From Acidianus manzaensis (GTDB lineage: Archaea; Thermoproteota; Thermoprotei_A; Sulfolobales; Sulfolobaceae): a stretch of 64,000 bases of DNA. The stretch is from positions 979,501 to 1,043,500 of the forward strand of contig NZ_CP020477.1 of assembly GCF_002116695.1 (NCBI RefSeq). Direction: 5' to 3'. Position numbers and translations under genes: made by a program. Shown in pieces: positions 28,754 through 38,953 of the stretch (positions are counted from its first letter, which is position 1; the number at the start of each line of letters is the position of its first letter). The notes below the pieces were generated by a model. The model made no database searches, had not been told where the DNA came from, and saw nothing but the letters and a program-made list of their open reading frames with translations.

Positions 28754-30292
28754 ATGTATCTCATAGACGAAACTATTGTGAGCGGTAAAAATTTATTTGT
28801 AAGAGAAAGTTCTGGGTTAGTAAAACAAGTCAATGCTACGGATTCTATAATGCTAAACTTAGGAAATATGTCAGCAGGAATAGCATTATTCACTTCAATA
28901 TCGCCTTACATTACTGGAGGAGGAATAATATGGATAGCAGCAATAATAGGGTTAATATTGACATTGCCCCAAGCTTATATTTACATGTTTTTATCTGGTA
29001 AAATACCAAGAACTGGAGGAGATTACGTATGGTTATCTAGACTTACTCATGGATCCGTTGGAATGACTATGGGATTTGCATTAATGATAGAATCTACGGC
29101 ATTTTTTGCATTAGTTGCATATTTCTTTTCATCTGCTGTTGGTACTGTTTTATCAACAATAGGAAGTTTAGATGGAATACCATCTTTAGTATCATTATCA
29201 TCTACCTTATCTACACCTTTGTATTCCTATTTACTAGGTGCGGTAATATTTGCGATAATAATAGGCTTTAACATATTTAAAGCAAAATGGGGATATAAAT
29301 TAGTTACAGTAAGTGTAATTATTTCTATAATAACTACTATAATAGCGATGGGTATTATAGCAGTAAATATTCCTGATTTCCATACGGCTATAACTCCATT
29401 TCTAAAAGCTATGAGTATTACTCCTCCAAGCAATTACGCTTCTTCGGTTTCTCCCTTTAGCATTATAGCTACTATAGGAATACTTCCCTTATTAGCCATA
29501 TTTACTTATCCTTGGATGCAAGCTACTCCCGCTATTGCTGCAGAAGCTAAAAATGTTAATTACGTAAAGTTAGGAATTATTGTACCATTATTGTTAACTG
29601 GAGCATTTGTTACTATAGGTTTTGGATTGCTCTATTTAGCAGGAGGTTATGCATTTACGAACTACGAATTCATAAACAATGGTTTTGTTTATACTTTCTG
29701 GACAGTAGCTATGGGATTAACGTCTAACGCCATTTTACAATGGATAATAGGAATTGGATTAATGATTTGGGAATTCTCAGTACTAGCTTATGGAGTTATA
29801 GTTTTCTCTAGATATATTTTTGCTATGGGTTTTGATAGATTATTACCAGAAATATTTACTAGATTAAACAAAGCAGGTTCTCCAGTATATACTCACATCT
29901 TCGATTTAGCTCTAACATTATTATTCCTAGTACTGCCCGTAATATCAATATCTGGAGCTACGGCACTGTATGGAGCAATAGTAATAGGAATGATATATTT
30001 CTTTACTGTGAGCATAGCAGCAGCAAAATATGGAATTCAAAACAAATATTGGCCTGTAGTAGCTTCTGGAATATTTGAAGCTGGATATTTTATTTTCCTA
30101 ACTTATGAGGCAGTTACAAATCCAGTATTTGGTTTTGCTGAACCTAATGGAGCGCCAAATCCAATAACTTTAGGTTTCGTAATAGGAGCTTTTGTAGCTG
30201 GATTAGCAATATACCTAGTTGCAAAATACTATCACAAGACTAAAGAAGGACTTAATGTGGATGTATTATTTAAAGAAATTCCACCAGAATAA
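28754..30292 (+). CDS. APC-superfamily amino-acid/amine permease
   Basis: A 512-residue membrane protein with about 12 hydrophobic segments. NLGNMSAGIALFTSISPYI in the first helix and KIPRTGGDYVWLSRL near residues 78-92 are the typical APC substrate-site and loop motifs. The C-terminus is a charged cytoplasmic tail. It may import amino acids, beta-amino acids or polyamines used by the aminotransferases downstream. The substrate is not predictable. Confidence 0.85.
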   Translation: MYLIDETIVSGKNLFVRESSGLVKQVNATDSIMLNLGNMSAGIALFTSISPYITGGGIIWIAAIIGLILTLPQAYIYMFLSGKIPRTGGDYVWLSRLTHGSVGMTMGFALMIESTAFFALVAYFFSSAVGTVLSTIGSLDGIPSLVSLSSTLSTPLYSYLLGAVIFAIIIGFNIFKAKWGYKLVTVSVIISIITTIIAMGIIAVNIPDFHTAITPFLKAMSITPPSNYASSVSPFSIIATIGILPLLAIFTYPWMQATPAIAAEAKNVNYVKLGIIVPLLLTGAFVTIGFGLLYLAGGYAFTNYEFINNGFVYTFWTVAMGLTSNAILQWIIGIGLMIWEFSVLAYGVIVFSRYIFAMGFDRLLPEIFTRLNKAGSPVYTHIFDLALTLLFLVLPVISISGATALYGAIVIGMIYFFTVSIAAAKYGIQNKYWPVVASGIFEAGYFIFLTYEAVTNPVFGFAEPNGAPNPITLGFVIGAFVAGLAIYLVAKYYHKTKEGLNVDVLFKEIPPE

Positions 30293-30360
30293 AGAGAATT
30301 TTTTATTTCTTTTCTTCTATTTATTTTCCTCTTACTTATTATAATGCTTTAAATGATAGT

Positions 30361-30435
30361 ATGTGGAGAATGAATAAGCTCTTCTCCAATTAGAATCATT
30401 CAATCAGCGCATTCAAGGTCAAATATTAACACTAC
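30361..30435 (-). repeat. Copy D of the dispersed intergenic repeat (inverted)
   Basis: Read on the minus strand it shows TAGTGTTAATATTTGA, TGAATGATTCTAATT and GGAGAAGAGCTTATTC, closely matching copy A (2902-2980). It lies in the 217-base space between the convergent ends of the APC permease and the nitrilase genes. Confidence 0.6.
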
Positions 30436-30509
30436 AGCATATATGAACTCTTTAGTTGAATATATAACTAACATTAGGAGAAAAGATACACTATCAAACA
30501 AAAATAAGT

Positions 30510-31313
30510 TCATAGTCCATAAGAAGGAAGTCTCTTTTTTAGGAATGGTCTGTTTATTCTAGCTCTAATTATATTTTCTTCGCTAATATCAGCAAAAACT
30601 ATTTCTTCAGTCTTTCCTGCTTTAGAAATTACTTCTCCCGTAGGTGAAACAACCATTGATTCTCCAAAATATTCTTCTTTTTGCTCTTTGTATTCTATAC
30701 CTATTCTATTAATTCCAGCTATGTAAATAGTATTAAAGACCGCATGAGCTTTCAATTCTAATTCCCAAATTTCTTTGAAGTATGCTACTGAGGGAGCAAA
30801 AACTATCCACGCTCCTTTTATAGTCTCAGCTCTAACGGTTTCTGGAAAATGCCTATCATGGCAAATGATTGTACCTACTTTAATTCCAGCTAAATCGAAA
30901 ACTGGAAATCCTAAATTTCCTATTTTAAAATAATAGTATTCATTAAAGTAATTATCTTGAGGAACATGAGTCTTCCTATATTTTCCTTTAATTTCTCCAT
31001 TAGAATCGATAATAAAAGCAGTATTATAAAAATCAAAACCATCTCTCTCAAAAATTGGCAGTATAATATTTATTTTTCTCTCTTTTGCTAACTCCTTAAA
31101 TTGTGAAATAGTTTTACCTCTTTCATCCTCCGCTAAAGAGAAATATTTAGGATCTTGTTCAAAGGCAAAATATATAGTATTAGAGAGCTCATCTAACACC
31201 ACTATTTTAGCATGATTATCAGCTGCTTTATTCACTAATTCAATTTGTCTTTTTATATTATCGTCTTTATCTTTACTCATATACGTTTGAATTAATCCAA
31301 TTCTAACATCCAT
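30510..31313 (-). CDS. Nitrilase-superfamily amidohydrolase (beta-ureidopropionase/carbamoylase-like)
   Basis: A carbon-nitrogen hydrolase with the Glu-Lys-Cys triad: VVLDELSN near residue 40, GKYRKTHVPQ near 113 and GTIICHDRHFPE near 147. I prefer the start at 31313 (267 residues) to the longer frame from 31358. A TATA-like AATATATTAAAAGG is about 27 bases upstream of 31313, and family members begin close to xxRIGLIQ. The RHFPE after the Cys resembles N-carbamoyl amino acid and beta-ureidopropionate amidohydrolases, which would follow the hydantoinases in a pathway releasing ammonia and carbon dioxide. Confidence 0.85.
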   Translation of the reverse strand: MDVRIGLIQTYMSKDKDDNIKRQIELVNKAADNHAKIVVLDELSNTIYFAFEQDPKYFSLAEDERGKTISQFKELAKERKINIILPIFERDGFDFYNTAFIIDSNGEIKGKYRKTHVPQDNYFNEYYYFKIGNLGFPVFDLAGIKVGTIICHDRHFPETVRAETIKGAWIVFAPSVAYFKEIWELELKAHAVFNTIYIAGINRIGIEYKEQKEEYFGESMVVSPTGEVISKAGKTEEIVFADISEENIIRARINRPFLKKRLPSYGL

Positions 31314-31334
31314 ATCTTCTATCTTCCTTATCCT

Positions 31335-31346
31335 TTTAATATATTT
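31335..31346 (-). promoter_or_regulatory. TATA-like promoter of the nitrilase-family gene
   Basis: AATATATTAAAA on the minus strand, about 27 bases ahead of ATG 31313. It supports the shorter start. Confidence 0.45.
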
Positions 31347-31358
31347 ATTCGCTAACAC

Positions 31359-31803
31359 TATTGAACAATGTTTAGACTAAAACAACATCATTTTTCAAAT
31401 TCGCATTATGATAAAAACTAAATTAGTTTTAAAACTATTATGCCTATTACCTTAGCTGTTAATAAATTAAAAATTCTCACCTTTTTAGATTAAACAATAA
31501 AGGAATTCACAATTATAAAACTTCCTAAAAAAGTGAACAAATTAAAACGGTGCAAACATTTAATCTACTATTGCTCTTACATGAAAGCTTTAGCGTCAAA
31601 TCTTCCTTCTTTTGGAAAATGTATAATTTGTGGATTAGCAAAGTATATATACCGTTAATTATAAATACTACTAATAGGTGAGTTATTGAAACATCGGAAG
31701 CGAATTGTTAAAAATTATTTAAGATATTTATTTTTAAGAAATATACAAATAACACTAATTCTACTTAATAGAGAAGATATTACTATAACAAATAGTGATA
31801 ACC
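31359..31803. other. Intergenic region ahead of aminotransferase 1
   Basis: About 440 AT-rich bases. The only ORF of note is a 25-codon one at 31581-31658. A TATA-like AAATATACAAA near 31740 is the likely promoter of the aminotransferase, giving a leader of some 35-40 bases that carries a GTGAT ribosome site. Confidence 0.4.
31581..31658 (+). CDS. Possible 25-residue CxxC microprotein
   Basis: ATG to TAA encodes MKALASNLPSFGKCIICGLA plus KYIYR. The CIIC pair resembles one half of a zinc knuckle. No clear promoter or ribosome site is seen. It may be a chance ORF or the remnant of a larger gene. Confidence 0.15.
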   Translation: MKALASNLPSFGKCIICGLAKYIYR

Positions 31804-33108
31804 ATGCTTTCTGATTATAAAAAACTAACATTAAACTCCTTAACATTATATAATATTGCCTCTAGAATTATGCCATACGGAGTTTCTAGCAATTACAGAT
31901 ATTTTGAACCTTATCCCCTATATTTAAGTCGAGGAAAAGGAAGTAGGGTATGGGACGTAGACGGTAACGAATACATAGACTTTAACATGGCTTATGGAGC
32001 ATTAGGAATAGGTCATTCTAATCCAAAATTAGTAAAAATCTTGAAAGAAAAGTTAGAAAATGGTACAATACTCGGATTTGAATTTGCTGATACACTTAAG
32101 TTAGCAAAGATTATAAAGAGTAGGTTTAATGTTGATATGGTTAGGTTTTCGTCAACTGGTACTGAAGCTACTATGCATTCTATTAGGATAGCTAGAGCTT
32201 ATACTAGGAAGAAGAAAATTATAAAATTTGAAGGGCATTATCACGGATCACATGACCAACTACTAGTTAATGTTAGTCCAGAAAAGAATGAAGTTATGAA
32301 AAAGTCTATCTCCTCATATGGAATACCTTATGATGTAGTTAAAAATACGCTAATTGCAGAGTGGAATAATTATGAATCTGTAGAGAAATTAGTTAAGAAA
32401 GAAGATGTTGCTGCAATCATAATGGAACCTATAGCAATGAATATGGGTTTAATAAAGCCTGATGTGTCCTTTCTTAAAGGAATCTTTAGTCTTGCTAAAG
32501 AATATGGATTCCTTATAATATTTGATGAAGTAAAGACTGGAGGTAAGTTCTATTCTGGAGCGTCTGGATATTATGGTTTAAAGCCTGACTTAATTACTCT
32601 CAGTAAAGCCATAGCTGGCGGTTTACCGTTATCAGTTATTGCTGGAAAAAAGGAAGTGATGAGGGTAGTTGGACCAAATAAGACCGCTCATGGTGGAACG
32701 TTTAGTGCAAATCCTTTATCTGTAACTGCTTCGATAGTTACATTAACTCAGATTTTAACTGAAAATAGTTTGTACGAAGCGTATAAGCTAAATTCTATGT
32801 TGAGTAAAGGTTATCAAGATTTTGCTGATGATTTAGACTTAGACTTAACTGTGTCTATGTGGGGAACTAGCGGTAGTATATTTTTCTCTAAAGTTTTACC
32901 GAAAAATTACAGAGAATTTTCGGAAATTGATCAAAGACCTTGGTATAAGTATTTTTGGCTTATGTTATCTAATGGCATAATTCCTATGGCTGATTACGAT
33001 GAACAATGGACTATTTCAACTCAACATACAAAAGAAGATATTATGAAGCATTTAGAAATAGCTGAAAATATTTTGAAAAAAGTAAAAGAAGAATTCAAAT
33101 ATAGGTAA
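31804..33108 (+). CDS. Class III aminotransferase, glutamate-1-semialdehyde aminomutase-like (paralogue 1)
   Basis: A 434-residue PLP enzyme. [18 protein letters not shown] near 50, [18 protein letters not shown] near 115, [10 protein letters not shown] near 142, [11 protein letters not shown] near 235 and the PLP Lys in [15 protein letters not shown] near 265 are characteristic. ATG 31804 is preferred to GTG 31795 because GTGAT sits 4 bases ahead of it. A homologue on the other strand (37640-38953) is identical over 143 bases of DNA. Since this region has no haem pathway genes, an amino-group transfer or mutase step on an omega- or beta-amino acid is more likely than HemL function. Confidence 0.85.
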   Translation: MLSDYKKLTLNSLTLYNIASRIMPYGVSSNYRYFEPYPLYLSRGKGSRVWDVDGNEYIDFNMAYGALGIGHSNPKLVKILKEKLENGTILGFEFADTLKLAKIIKSRFNVDMVRFSSTGTEATMHSIRIARAYTRKKKIIKFEGHYHGSHDQLLVNVSPEKNEVMKKSISSYGIPYDVVKNTLIAEWNNYESVEKLVKKEDVAAIIMEPIAMNMGLIKPDVSFLKGIFSLAKEYGFLIIFDEVKTGGKFYSGASGYYGLKPDLITLSKAIAGGLPLSVIAGKKEVMRVVGPNKTAHGGTFSANPLSVTASIVTLTQILTENSLYEAYKLNSMLSKGYQDFADDLDLDLTVSMWGTSGSIFFSKVLPKNYREFSEIDQRPWYKYFWLMLSNGIIPMADYDEQWTISTQHTKEDIMKHLEIAENILKKVKEEFKYR

Positions 33109-33127
33109 AATCTAGTATGTGAATAAT

Positions 33128-34189
33128 TTACTTTATCTCTTCACATCTAATTATTGTTTTAAATCCTCTTTTCTTTAATTCTTTAAAGAATACATTAGGT
33201 TCAACGACTTTTTCTGGAGGTAGTACTCCACTGCCTTTTACTTTCATCTGTACAGCTATGCTTGACGGTATTCCTGCTCCATATTGTGTACCATCAAAAT
33301 TATCTTTTGGTGGAATTAATATTTCTATTTCTGCAGTTTTGTCTTCATATTCAAAAATGATTTTTGCTGATTCCCACTCATCTCCTTCTGAACCTATAAA
33401 ATTCTTTACTTTTAATAGTTCTTTTAAATAATCTCTACTTTTTATTCCTAAAATTTCGATATTATCACCAAATATTTTTCCTATACTGATAACTGACTCA
33501 AATCCATCACCTCCTTCCATCCAGTCTACGTATTCGGCGTTAAAAGATGATGGAAAAGTGGCTAATTCACTATTTATAGTCAAGTAAGTTTTAATTTTTC
33601 CTACTGGTTGTGAAAATTCTATTTCTTCACTTAAACTTAATGCTTTATAATATTTGTATTTTCCATTTTCCCAAACTGGAGCATCCATTGTCATTTCATC
33701 CATTTGTGTATCAACACTCCAATTGAATTTAAACTCTGAGCCTAATGATTTCCATCCATTTCTTATTTTTATTTTCTTTGGATTCCCGTATAATTGCGAT
33801 AATAATTTTGCTCCCATATTAGTTATTCCAGGCTCTGCACCCATGCCTATGAGTGCTAGTATTCCTTCTTTCTCAAATTCTTTATTTTTCTCTAATTGTT
33901 TTACTGTTATCCAAAATAATCCGCCTAAATCAATATAATTAACTCCTGCCTTTAAAGAAGCATCCATTGCTTTTAGATTAAAATAATACTGTGCAGTATT
34001 TATTACATAATCACAATCCTTTATTTTATTTGCAATATCTTCAATATTATTTAAATTTCCTTCTACATATTCTACATTATATTTAGGTCGTCGAATATCT
34101 ATTACTCTTACGTCTATATTATTTTCTATCAAATCTTTTACGGTAGCTGAACCTACTAGTCCAGCACCGCCAATAACACAAACTTTCAT
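33128..34189 (-). CDS. Saccharopine-dehydrogenase-like NAD(P)-binding oxidoreductase
   Basis: A 353-residue protein with an N-terminal Rossmann fold, VCVIGGAGLVGSATVKDLIE at residues 3-22 (GxGxxG-type), then DCDYVINTAQYY near 75 and GMGAEPGITNMGAKLL near 115. This matches the saccharopine dehydrogenase/lysine 6-dehydrogenase group, which interconvert amino acids and imines or semialdehydes. It converges on the aminotransferase, with 19 bases between their ends. It may process an amino acid semialdehyde made or used by the aminotransferases. Confidence 0.8.
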   Translation of the reverse strand: MKVCVIGGAGLVGSATVKDLIENNIDVRVIDIRRPKYNVEYVEGNLNNIEDIANKIKDCDYVINTAQYYFNLKAMDASLKAGVNYIDLGGLFWITVKQLEKNKEFEKEGILALIGMGAEPGITNMGAKLLSQLYGNPKKIKIRNGWKSLGSEFKFNWSVDTQMDEMTMDAPVWENGKYKYYKALSLSEEIEFSQPVGKIKTYLTINSELATFPSSFNAEYVDWMEGGDGFESVISIGKIFGDNIEILGIKSRDYLKELLKVKNFIGSEGDEWESAKIIFEYEDKTAEIEILIPPKDNFDGTQYGAGIPSSIAVQMKVKGSGVLPPEKVVEPNVFFKELKKRGFKTIIRCEEIK

Positions 34190-34485
34190 GCTCTCATTTA
34201 TTAATTAAATACTCTAGATAAGAGCTTTTCTGTCCATCAGCATTTAGCCATTTATTAATTTAATATATGCTAAATTATATATTTGTGTATGCAATTCCAT
34301 AATATAATCTGACAAATTATTTATAATGATACGTAAAAATTATATTATATATCGTTTTTTATACTATATTTATTTAATTATGAGATATCATTATTAATCT
34401 GTTTTTACTATATAATTATTCTAACAATTGTATAAAAATTTATTATGAGACTATTATACTCATTAAAATCGTTATAAGATCATAA
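34190..34485. other. Very AT-rich intergenic region
   Basis: Part of a 353-base divergent promoter region with many TTATAAT-like runs. No ORF is supported. It probably holds the promoter of the saccharopine-dehydrogenase-like gene near 34210-34225 and possibly regulator sites. Confidence 0.4.
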
Positions 34486-34511
34486 AATAAACTTTTTTCG
34501 AAAAGTTTATT
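34486..34511. promoter_or_regulatory. Perfect 11-bp inverted repeat, probable operator
   Basis: AATAAACTTTT, a four-base TTCG centre, then AAAAGTTTATT. The arms match perfectly. It lies immediately upstream of the TATA-like TAATATAAAA (34516-34525) and 31 bases before the GTG of the gentisate-dioxygenase-like gene, the position of an archaeal repressor or activator site. Confidence 0.6.
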
Positions 34512-34515
34512 AGCC

Positions 34516-34525
34516 TAATATAAAA
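34516..34525 (+). promoter_or_regulatory. TATA-like promoter of the gentisate-dioxygenase-like gene
   Basis: TAATATAAAA centred about 23 bases ahead of GTG 34543. It supports a leaderless transcript beginning at the GTG. Confidence 0.45.
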
Positions 34526-34542
34526 TAGAATATGGGATTACC

Positions 34543-35619
34543 GTGGAATCTAGAGAGGAAAAACTTAAACAATTATTAGATGATTTAAAAGATAGAAATC
34601 TAGGCACTTATATGACTGCATTTGATGCAAGATATTCAAACTATCCTGTTTTCTATCCTGAACCTACACCTTTTATGACAATATCTATGTGGAGATACGA
34701 AGATATAAAAAAGTTACTTTTCAAACTTAGAGAAGTCATAGATCCATCAATGACTGACAGAGTAAATATTCATCTAGAAAATTCTGGTATAAAAAAGTTA
34801 GCTCCAGAGTTTCCAGCCCCTGCAACACCTACTATGCATGCAGGAGTTCAAATCATTGGACCTAAGGACAGACCTCCAGCTCATAGACACTTAACTAATG
34901 GTTTAAGAGTAGGATTAGAATTTCCACCAGAAGGAGGATATACTACTGTAAACGGAATTAGAATAAGAATGGAAAAAGGGGACGTAGCACTAACTCCAGC
35001 ATTTACATGGCATGATCATGGAAATTTAGGTAATGACTATACATTCTGGTATGATGCTGATGATGCTCCTATGACTTTCTGGCTTGGAGTAGAATGGTAT
35101 GAGACACTTAAAGATACTGAAGGTAAGTTAATACAAGATGTTAAAGGCTATGAAAGCGATATTGAAGTGAAGTACTCTTATAATTACTTGCCTTTATCAG
35201 AACCTAGGCAAGAGGTTAATCCAGTCTGGTATTATCCATATAAGAAAACTAGGGAAGCTTTAATAAAAATGAGTGAGAAGAATGACTTTGGTTCTGCTAT
35301 AGAATTGATTAATCCACAAAATGGCGGATCTGCACTACCAACTATAAGTTTACAGTATTATTTAGTTAAACCTGGTGCAGAAACCAGACCAGTTAGAAAA
35401 ACTGAAAGCATAATAATGTTTCCACTAGAAGGAGAAGCTACATTTATTATAGGCGATAATGAGAGAGAATACAAATTAAAACAATACGACTTTATAACTT
35501 TGCCTCCTTGGACCAAATATAAAATATACAATGAAGGGAAAGAGCCTGCTATCATATTTAAACAATCAGATGCCCCAATTTATAAAAAATTAGAAAAATA
35601 TAGAGAAAAAATATATTAA
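34543..35619 (+). CDS. Gentisate 1,2-dioxygenase-like bicupin
   Basis: A 358-residue double cupin. The first cupin shows PPAHRHLTNGLRVGLEFPPEG near residues 110-130 and GDVALTPAFTWHDHGN near 147-162, the iron His pair (HRH) and third His (WHDHGN) of gentisate dioxygenases. The second cupin near 270-345 shows TRPVRKTES and YDFITLPPWTKYKI without obvious metal His. The family cleaves gentisate, salicylate or 1-hydroxy-2-naphthoate rings. GTG is the start, since the nearby ATG 34532 is in another frame. Together with the Rieske oxygenase it suggests aromatic-ring breakdown, though no maleylpyruvate hydrolase or isomerase is seen here. Confidence 0.85.
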   Translation: MESREEKLKQLLDDLKDRNLGTYMTAFDARYSNYPVFYPEPTPFMTISMWRYEDIKKLLFKLREVIDPSMTDRVNIHLENSGIKKLAPEFPAPATPTMHAGVQIIGPKDRPPAHRHLTNGLRVGLEFPPEGGYTTVNGIRIRMEKGDVALTPAFTWHDHGNLGNDYTFWYDADDAPMTFWLGVEWYETLKDTEGKLIQDVKGYESDIEVKYSYNYLPLSEPRQEVNPVWYYPYKKTREALIKMSEKNDFGSAIELINPQNGGSALPTISLQYYLVKPGAETRPVRKTESIIMFPLEGEATFIIGDNEREYKLKQYDFITLPPWTKYKIYNEGKEPAIIFKQSDAPIYKKLEKYREKIY

Positions 35620-35955
35620 TAATTGTATAATTTATGAACTATTTGTAAGTTAACTTTCTCTTTTTCATAAAGGTTTAACGTTAAGCTCAAGTTAAGTTCC
35701 CAAATGGCACAAAAACTAATAATTGCATAATCAAATTGTATATTTTTCCTTTAATTAGGAGAAATTTAATTAATATCATCTTGTTTAATGTATTAGTTTC
35801 CTAATCTATAATGATGATTTATAATTGCAATAATTGTATACAGCATAACGATGTAAAATTTTAAAATTTTAGCTGTAATCTAAAGCAATGATATTAAAAG
35901 TATTTAAAAAGTAGTTTAAATTTTTAAAAACTATATATATAAATAATGAGAAAAA
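35620..35955. other. Intergenic region ahead of the second NCS1 permease
   Basis: About 340 AT-rich bases without an ORF. On the minus strand, 35640-35715 loosely resembles the dispersed repeat (ATTTG, TTAAC, ACG, AGAGAA in order) and may be a decayed copy. AAAATTTTAAAATTTT near 35850-35867 is a self-complementary AT run. Confidence 0.3.
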
Positions 35956-35967
35956 CTTTAATATAGG
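35956..35967 (+). promoter_or_regulatory. TATA-like promoter of the NCS1 permease gene
   Basis: CTTTAATATAGG, centred about 25 bases ahead of the ATG at 35986. Confidence 0.45.
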
Positions 35968-35985
35968 TAGTTAAAAGTACAATCA

Positions 35986-37452
35986 ATGAAAGAAATTAAA
36001 ATATCTAGCATAAATTTAGATATATCAGACTATAATCAAGGTAAACATGTAATACCAGAATCATATTATAATCCAAATATTGCACCATTACCTAAAGGAG
36101 TAAAAACATGGAACTGGATAAATTTTACAACAATATGGGCTGGAATGGTTCATAATGTAGTACAATTTGAGTTAGCAGGATTATTAACCTTCGAATTAGG
36201 TGCGCCATTAGCTTTAACTATAATAGCTATAGCTTATGGTACATTGCTAATAGCATTATATCTAAATGGACATATTGGAGCGAAGTGGGGAATACCATAT
36301 CCAACCGCAGTTAGACCTATGTTTGGTATAAAAGGAGCTAGAATTCCAGTAATAATAAGAGCTATTAGTGCATTATTTTGGTTTGCGCTACAGACGTATA
36401 TAGGCGGTACAATAATAAATGCAGTATTAGGAATATTCTTTCCTGCGTGGAACTCTCTAACAACTAACGTTATCGGCATGCCTGAAAATATAGCAATCTC
36501 AATGCTTATCTTTTGGAGTCTAAACGTGTTAGTTCTATTTAGAGGAATGAATGAGATAAAAGATTTTGAATTAATCATAGGACCAATAATTATGATAACG
36601 ATAGGTGGATTATTTGTTTATTCTCTTTCTCTTTCTCATGGTTTAGGACCATTATTTGCAGTAAAAGGTTATGAGGCTCCGACTATATCAAACATATTAT
36701 TAGCTGTTTCTTCATTTGCAGCAGCTTATTCTACTCTAGCATTGAATATACCGGACTTTACTAGATTTTCAAAATCTCAAAAAGACCAATTTATAGGACA
36801 AGCTATTGGATTACCAGTTCTTTTAACATTATGGTCATTCATTGCTATAGGCTTATCTTCAACCATGATATATTTATACCATGTACCTATGTCTGAGGCT
36901 ATAAATTATGTTAATCCAGTATATATAATGTTCTTATTGACTAAAAATTCCATTCTTTCATTAATTGTTGGTATAAGCTTCATTATTGCTACAATATCAG
37001 TTAATATAGCTGCAAATATGGTATCTCCAGTTTATGATTTAATAAGTCTATTCCCTAAGAAAATATCTACGTGGGGTAAAGCATCTATCCTAGCTGCATT
37101 GGTCAGTTTCCTTTATGCCCCATGGCTATGGTATAATAATGCAGGTACTGTGGAAAATATTCTAGGGTTAATTGGTTCTGGATTAGGTGCAGTAGCTGGA
37201 ATAATGATTGCTGACTATTGGATATTAAGTAAAAAACACATAAGCCTAGTGGATTTGTTTATGCCAACTGGAAAATATTGGTACTTGAAAGGTTATAATA
37301 TAAAAGCGCTATTATCTATGTCTATTGGTTTCTTAGTACCTGTAATAGGATTTATAATTCCACAGCTTAATTTCCTTTATGACTATGGTTGGTATATGGC
37401 AGTATTACTAAGTTTGTCAATATATATTATACTCATAAAGAAAGTAAAATGA
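35986..37452 (+). CDS. NCS1-family nucleobase/hydantoin/allantoin permease
   Basis: A 488-residue transporter with about 12 hydrophobic segments. NIAPLPKGVKTWNWINFTTIWAGM near residues 30-50 is the usual NCS1 N-terminal segment, and KWGIPYPTAVRPMFGIKGA near 97-115 the family signature. NIPDFTRFSKSQKDQ near 255-270 is the conserved intracellular loop. It resembles the fragment at 1-380, but their C-termini differ, so the two may import different rings. It gives the pathway in this region an uptake step. Confidence 0.88.
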   Translation: MKEIKISSINLDISDYNQGKHVIPESYYNPNIAPLPKGVKTWNWINFTTIWAGMVHNVVQFELAGLLTFELGAPLALTIIAIAYGTLLIALYLNGHIGAKWGIPYPTAVRPMFGIKGARIPVIIRAISALFWFALQTYIGGTIINAVLGIFFPAWNSLTTNVIGMPENIAISMLIFWSLNVLVLFRGMNEIKDFELIIGPIIMITIGGLFVYSLSLSHGLGPLFAVKGYEAPTISNILLAVSSFAAAYSTLALNIPDFTRFSKSQKDQFIGQAIGLPVLLTLWSFIAIGLSSTMIYLYHVPMSEAINYVNPVYIMFLLTKNSILSLIVGISFIIATISVNIAANMVSPVYDLISLFPKKISTWGKASILAALVSFLYAPWLWYNNAGTVENILGLIGSGLGAVAGIMIADYWILSKKHISLVDLFMPTGKYWYLKGYNIKALLSMSIGFLVPVIGFIIPQLNFLYDYGWYMAVLLSLSIYIILIKKVK

Positions 37453-37639
37453 TTTTATAATTAAATCTCTAATAGAAACATTACAAGATAATTATTTTTA
37501 TTCTCAAATTTTTCTTCTCATGATAATATAGAGACTAAATGTTTTACATAAAATAACTATTCAAAAAAGTTTAAGTTGAAGATCATAAAATTTTAGATAG
37601 AATTCAAAAATGAAAACAAAGAAAATATTATATGAGTAT

Positions 37640-38953
37640 TTACCATGCTTCTTCTAATTTTAAATCTGTTTTCTTCTCTTTGGCTAACCTTAATGATTTC
37701 TCAGCTTTCTCTAGGTGAATCTGTATATCTTCCTTAGTATGAGCTATTGAAGTAGTCCATTCTTCATTAAATCCACCCATTGGAATTACACCTTGAGATA
37801 GCATTGAATAGAAGTATGTATTCCACCTCTGAATATCAGTACTTATGAAATCTTTATAATTACTAGGCATCTTGTCACTGAAAAATACACTACCGCTAGG
37901 TCCCCATCTACTTACTTTCAAATCAATATCTAAATCTTCAGCTAAATCATTATAGCCTTTTTCCAATTCCTTACTTAATGAGATAATATAATTTATAGAA
38001 TTCTGAGTCAATATTTCTTTTAATGTTAAAATTGAAACTCTAACCGATATAGGATTAGAATTGAAAGTTCCTCCATGTGCAGTCTTACCTGGACCAATAA
38101 CACTCATTACTTCTCTTTTACCTCCAATAACTGATAAAGGAAATCCACCAGCAACTGCCTTACCTAAAATAATTAAATCTGGACGTACATTAAAATATCC
38201 TGAAGCTCCAGAATACATTTTACCACCAGTTTTAGTCTCATCAAAAATCGTTAGAAATCCATATTCTTTAGATAACTCAAATACTCCTTTCAAAAATTCC
38301 ACATTAGTAGGAATTAACCCCATATTCATAGCAACTGGTTCCATAATAACTCCTGCAATATCATTAGAAGATTTGACTATCTTTTCAAAATTCTCTAAAT
38401 TATTCCATTCACATACAATAGTATTAGATAAAGACTCTTCAGTAACTCCTAAACTCGCTGGAACTATACCATCTCTTAAAGGATTTACATTAACTAGTAA
38501 TTGATCGTGTGAACCGTGATAATGCCCTTCAAATTTTATAATTTTCTTCTTCCTAGTATAAGCTCTAGCTATCCTAATAGAATGCATAGTAGCTTCAGTA
38601 CCAGTTGACGAAAACCTAACCATATCAACATTAAACCTACTCTTTATAATCTTTGCCAATTCTATGCTTTTAGAATATTCAAATCCTAATATGCTACTTT
38701 CACTTATAGCATTTTTAACTTCTTCAATAATCTTTTCGTTCGCGTGACCTACTTCTAAAACACCAAAACCTAAATTGAAGTCTATGTATTCGTTACCGTC
38801 TACGTCCCATACTCTACTTCCTTTTCCTCGACTTAAGTATAGGGGATAAGGATCAAAATATCTGTAATTGCTAGAAACTCCGTAAGGTAAGTGATTTTTT
38901 GCCTCTTCATAGAGAATCTTAGATTTAGCAGTCTTAGCGATATAGTTTTCCAT
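37640..38953 (-). CDS. Class III aminotransferase, glutamate-1-semialdehyde aminomutase-like (paralogue 2)
   Basis: A 437-residue homologue of the enzyme at 31804-33108. The PLP Lys is in [14 protein letters not shown] near 270. The start ATG 38953 (MENYIAK) is preferred to the longer frame from 38968, because GGTGAT lies 4 bases ahead of it. DNA blocks identical to paralogue 1 include 38514-38656 (143 bases), while other parts of the gene differ at most third positions. It has a lysine-rich C-terminal tail ([13 protein letters not shown]) not seen in paralogue 1. Confidence 0.85.
   Translation of the reverse strand: MENYIAKTAKSKILYEEAKNHLPYGVSSNYRYFDPYPLYLSRGKGSRVWDVDGNEYIDFNLGFGVLEVGHANEKIIEEVKNAISESSILGFEYSKSIELAKIIKSRFNVDMVRFSSTGTEATMHSIRIARAYTRKKKIIKFEGHYHGSHDQLLVNVNPLRDGIVPASLGVTEESLSNTIVCEWNNLENFEKIVKSSNDIAGVIMEPVAMNMGLIPTNVEFLKGVFELSKEYGFLTIFDETKTGGKMYSGASGYFNVRPDLIILGKAVAGGFPLSVIGGKREVMSVIGPGKTAHGGTFNSNPISVRVSILTLKEILTQNSINYIISLSKELEKGYNDLAEDLDIDLKVSRWGPSGSVFFSDKMPSNYKDFISTDIQRWNTYFYSMLSQGVIPMGGFNEEWTTSIAHTKEDIQIHLEKAEKSLRLAKEKKTDLKLEEAW

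Noticed and set aside
31795..31803. GTG start for aminotransferase 1
   Set aside because: GTGAT here serves better as a ribosome site for ATG 31804, matching the arrangement ahead of ATG 38953 in its paralogue.
36234..36578. Minus-strand ORF of 114 residues inside the NCS1 permease
   Set aside because: Antisense shadow of the conserved NCS1 signature region.
38061..38504. Plus-strand ORF of 147 residues inside aminotransferase 2
   Set aside because: Antisense to the PLP-binding region; no start signals of its own.
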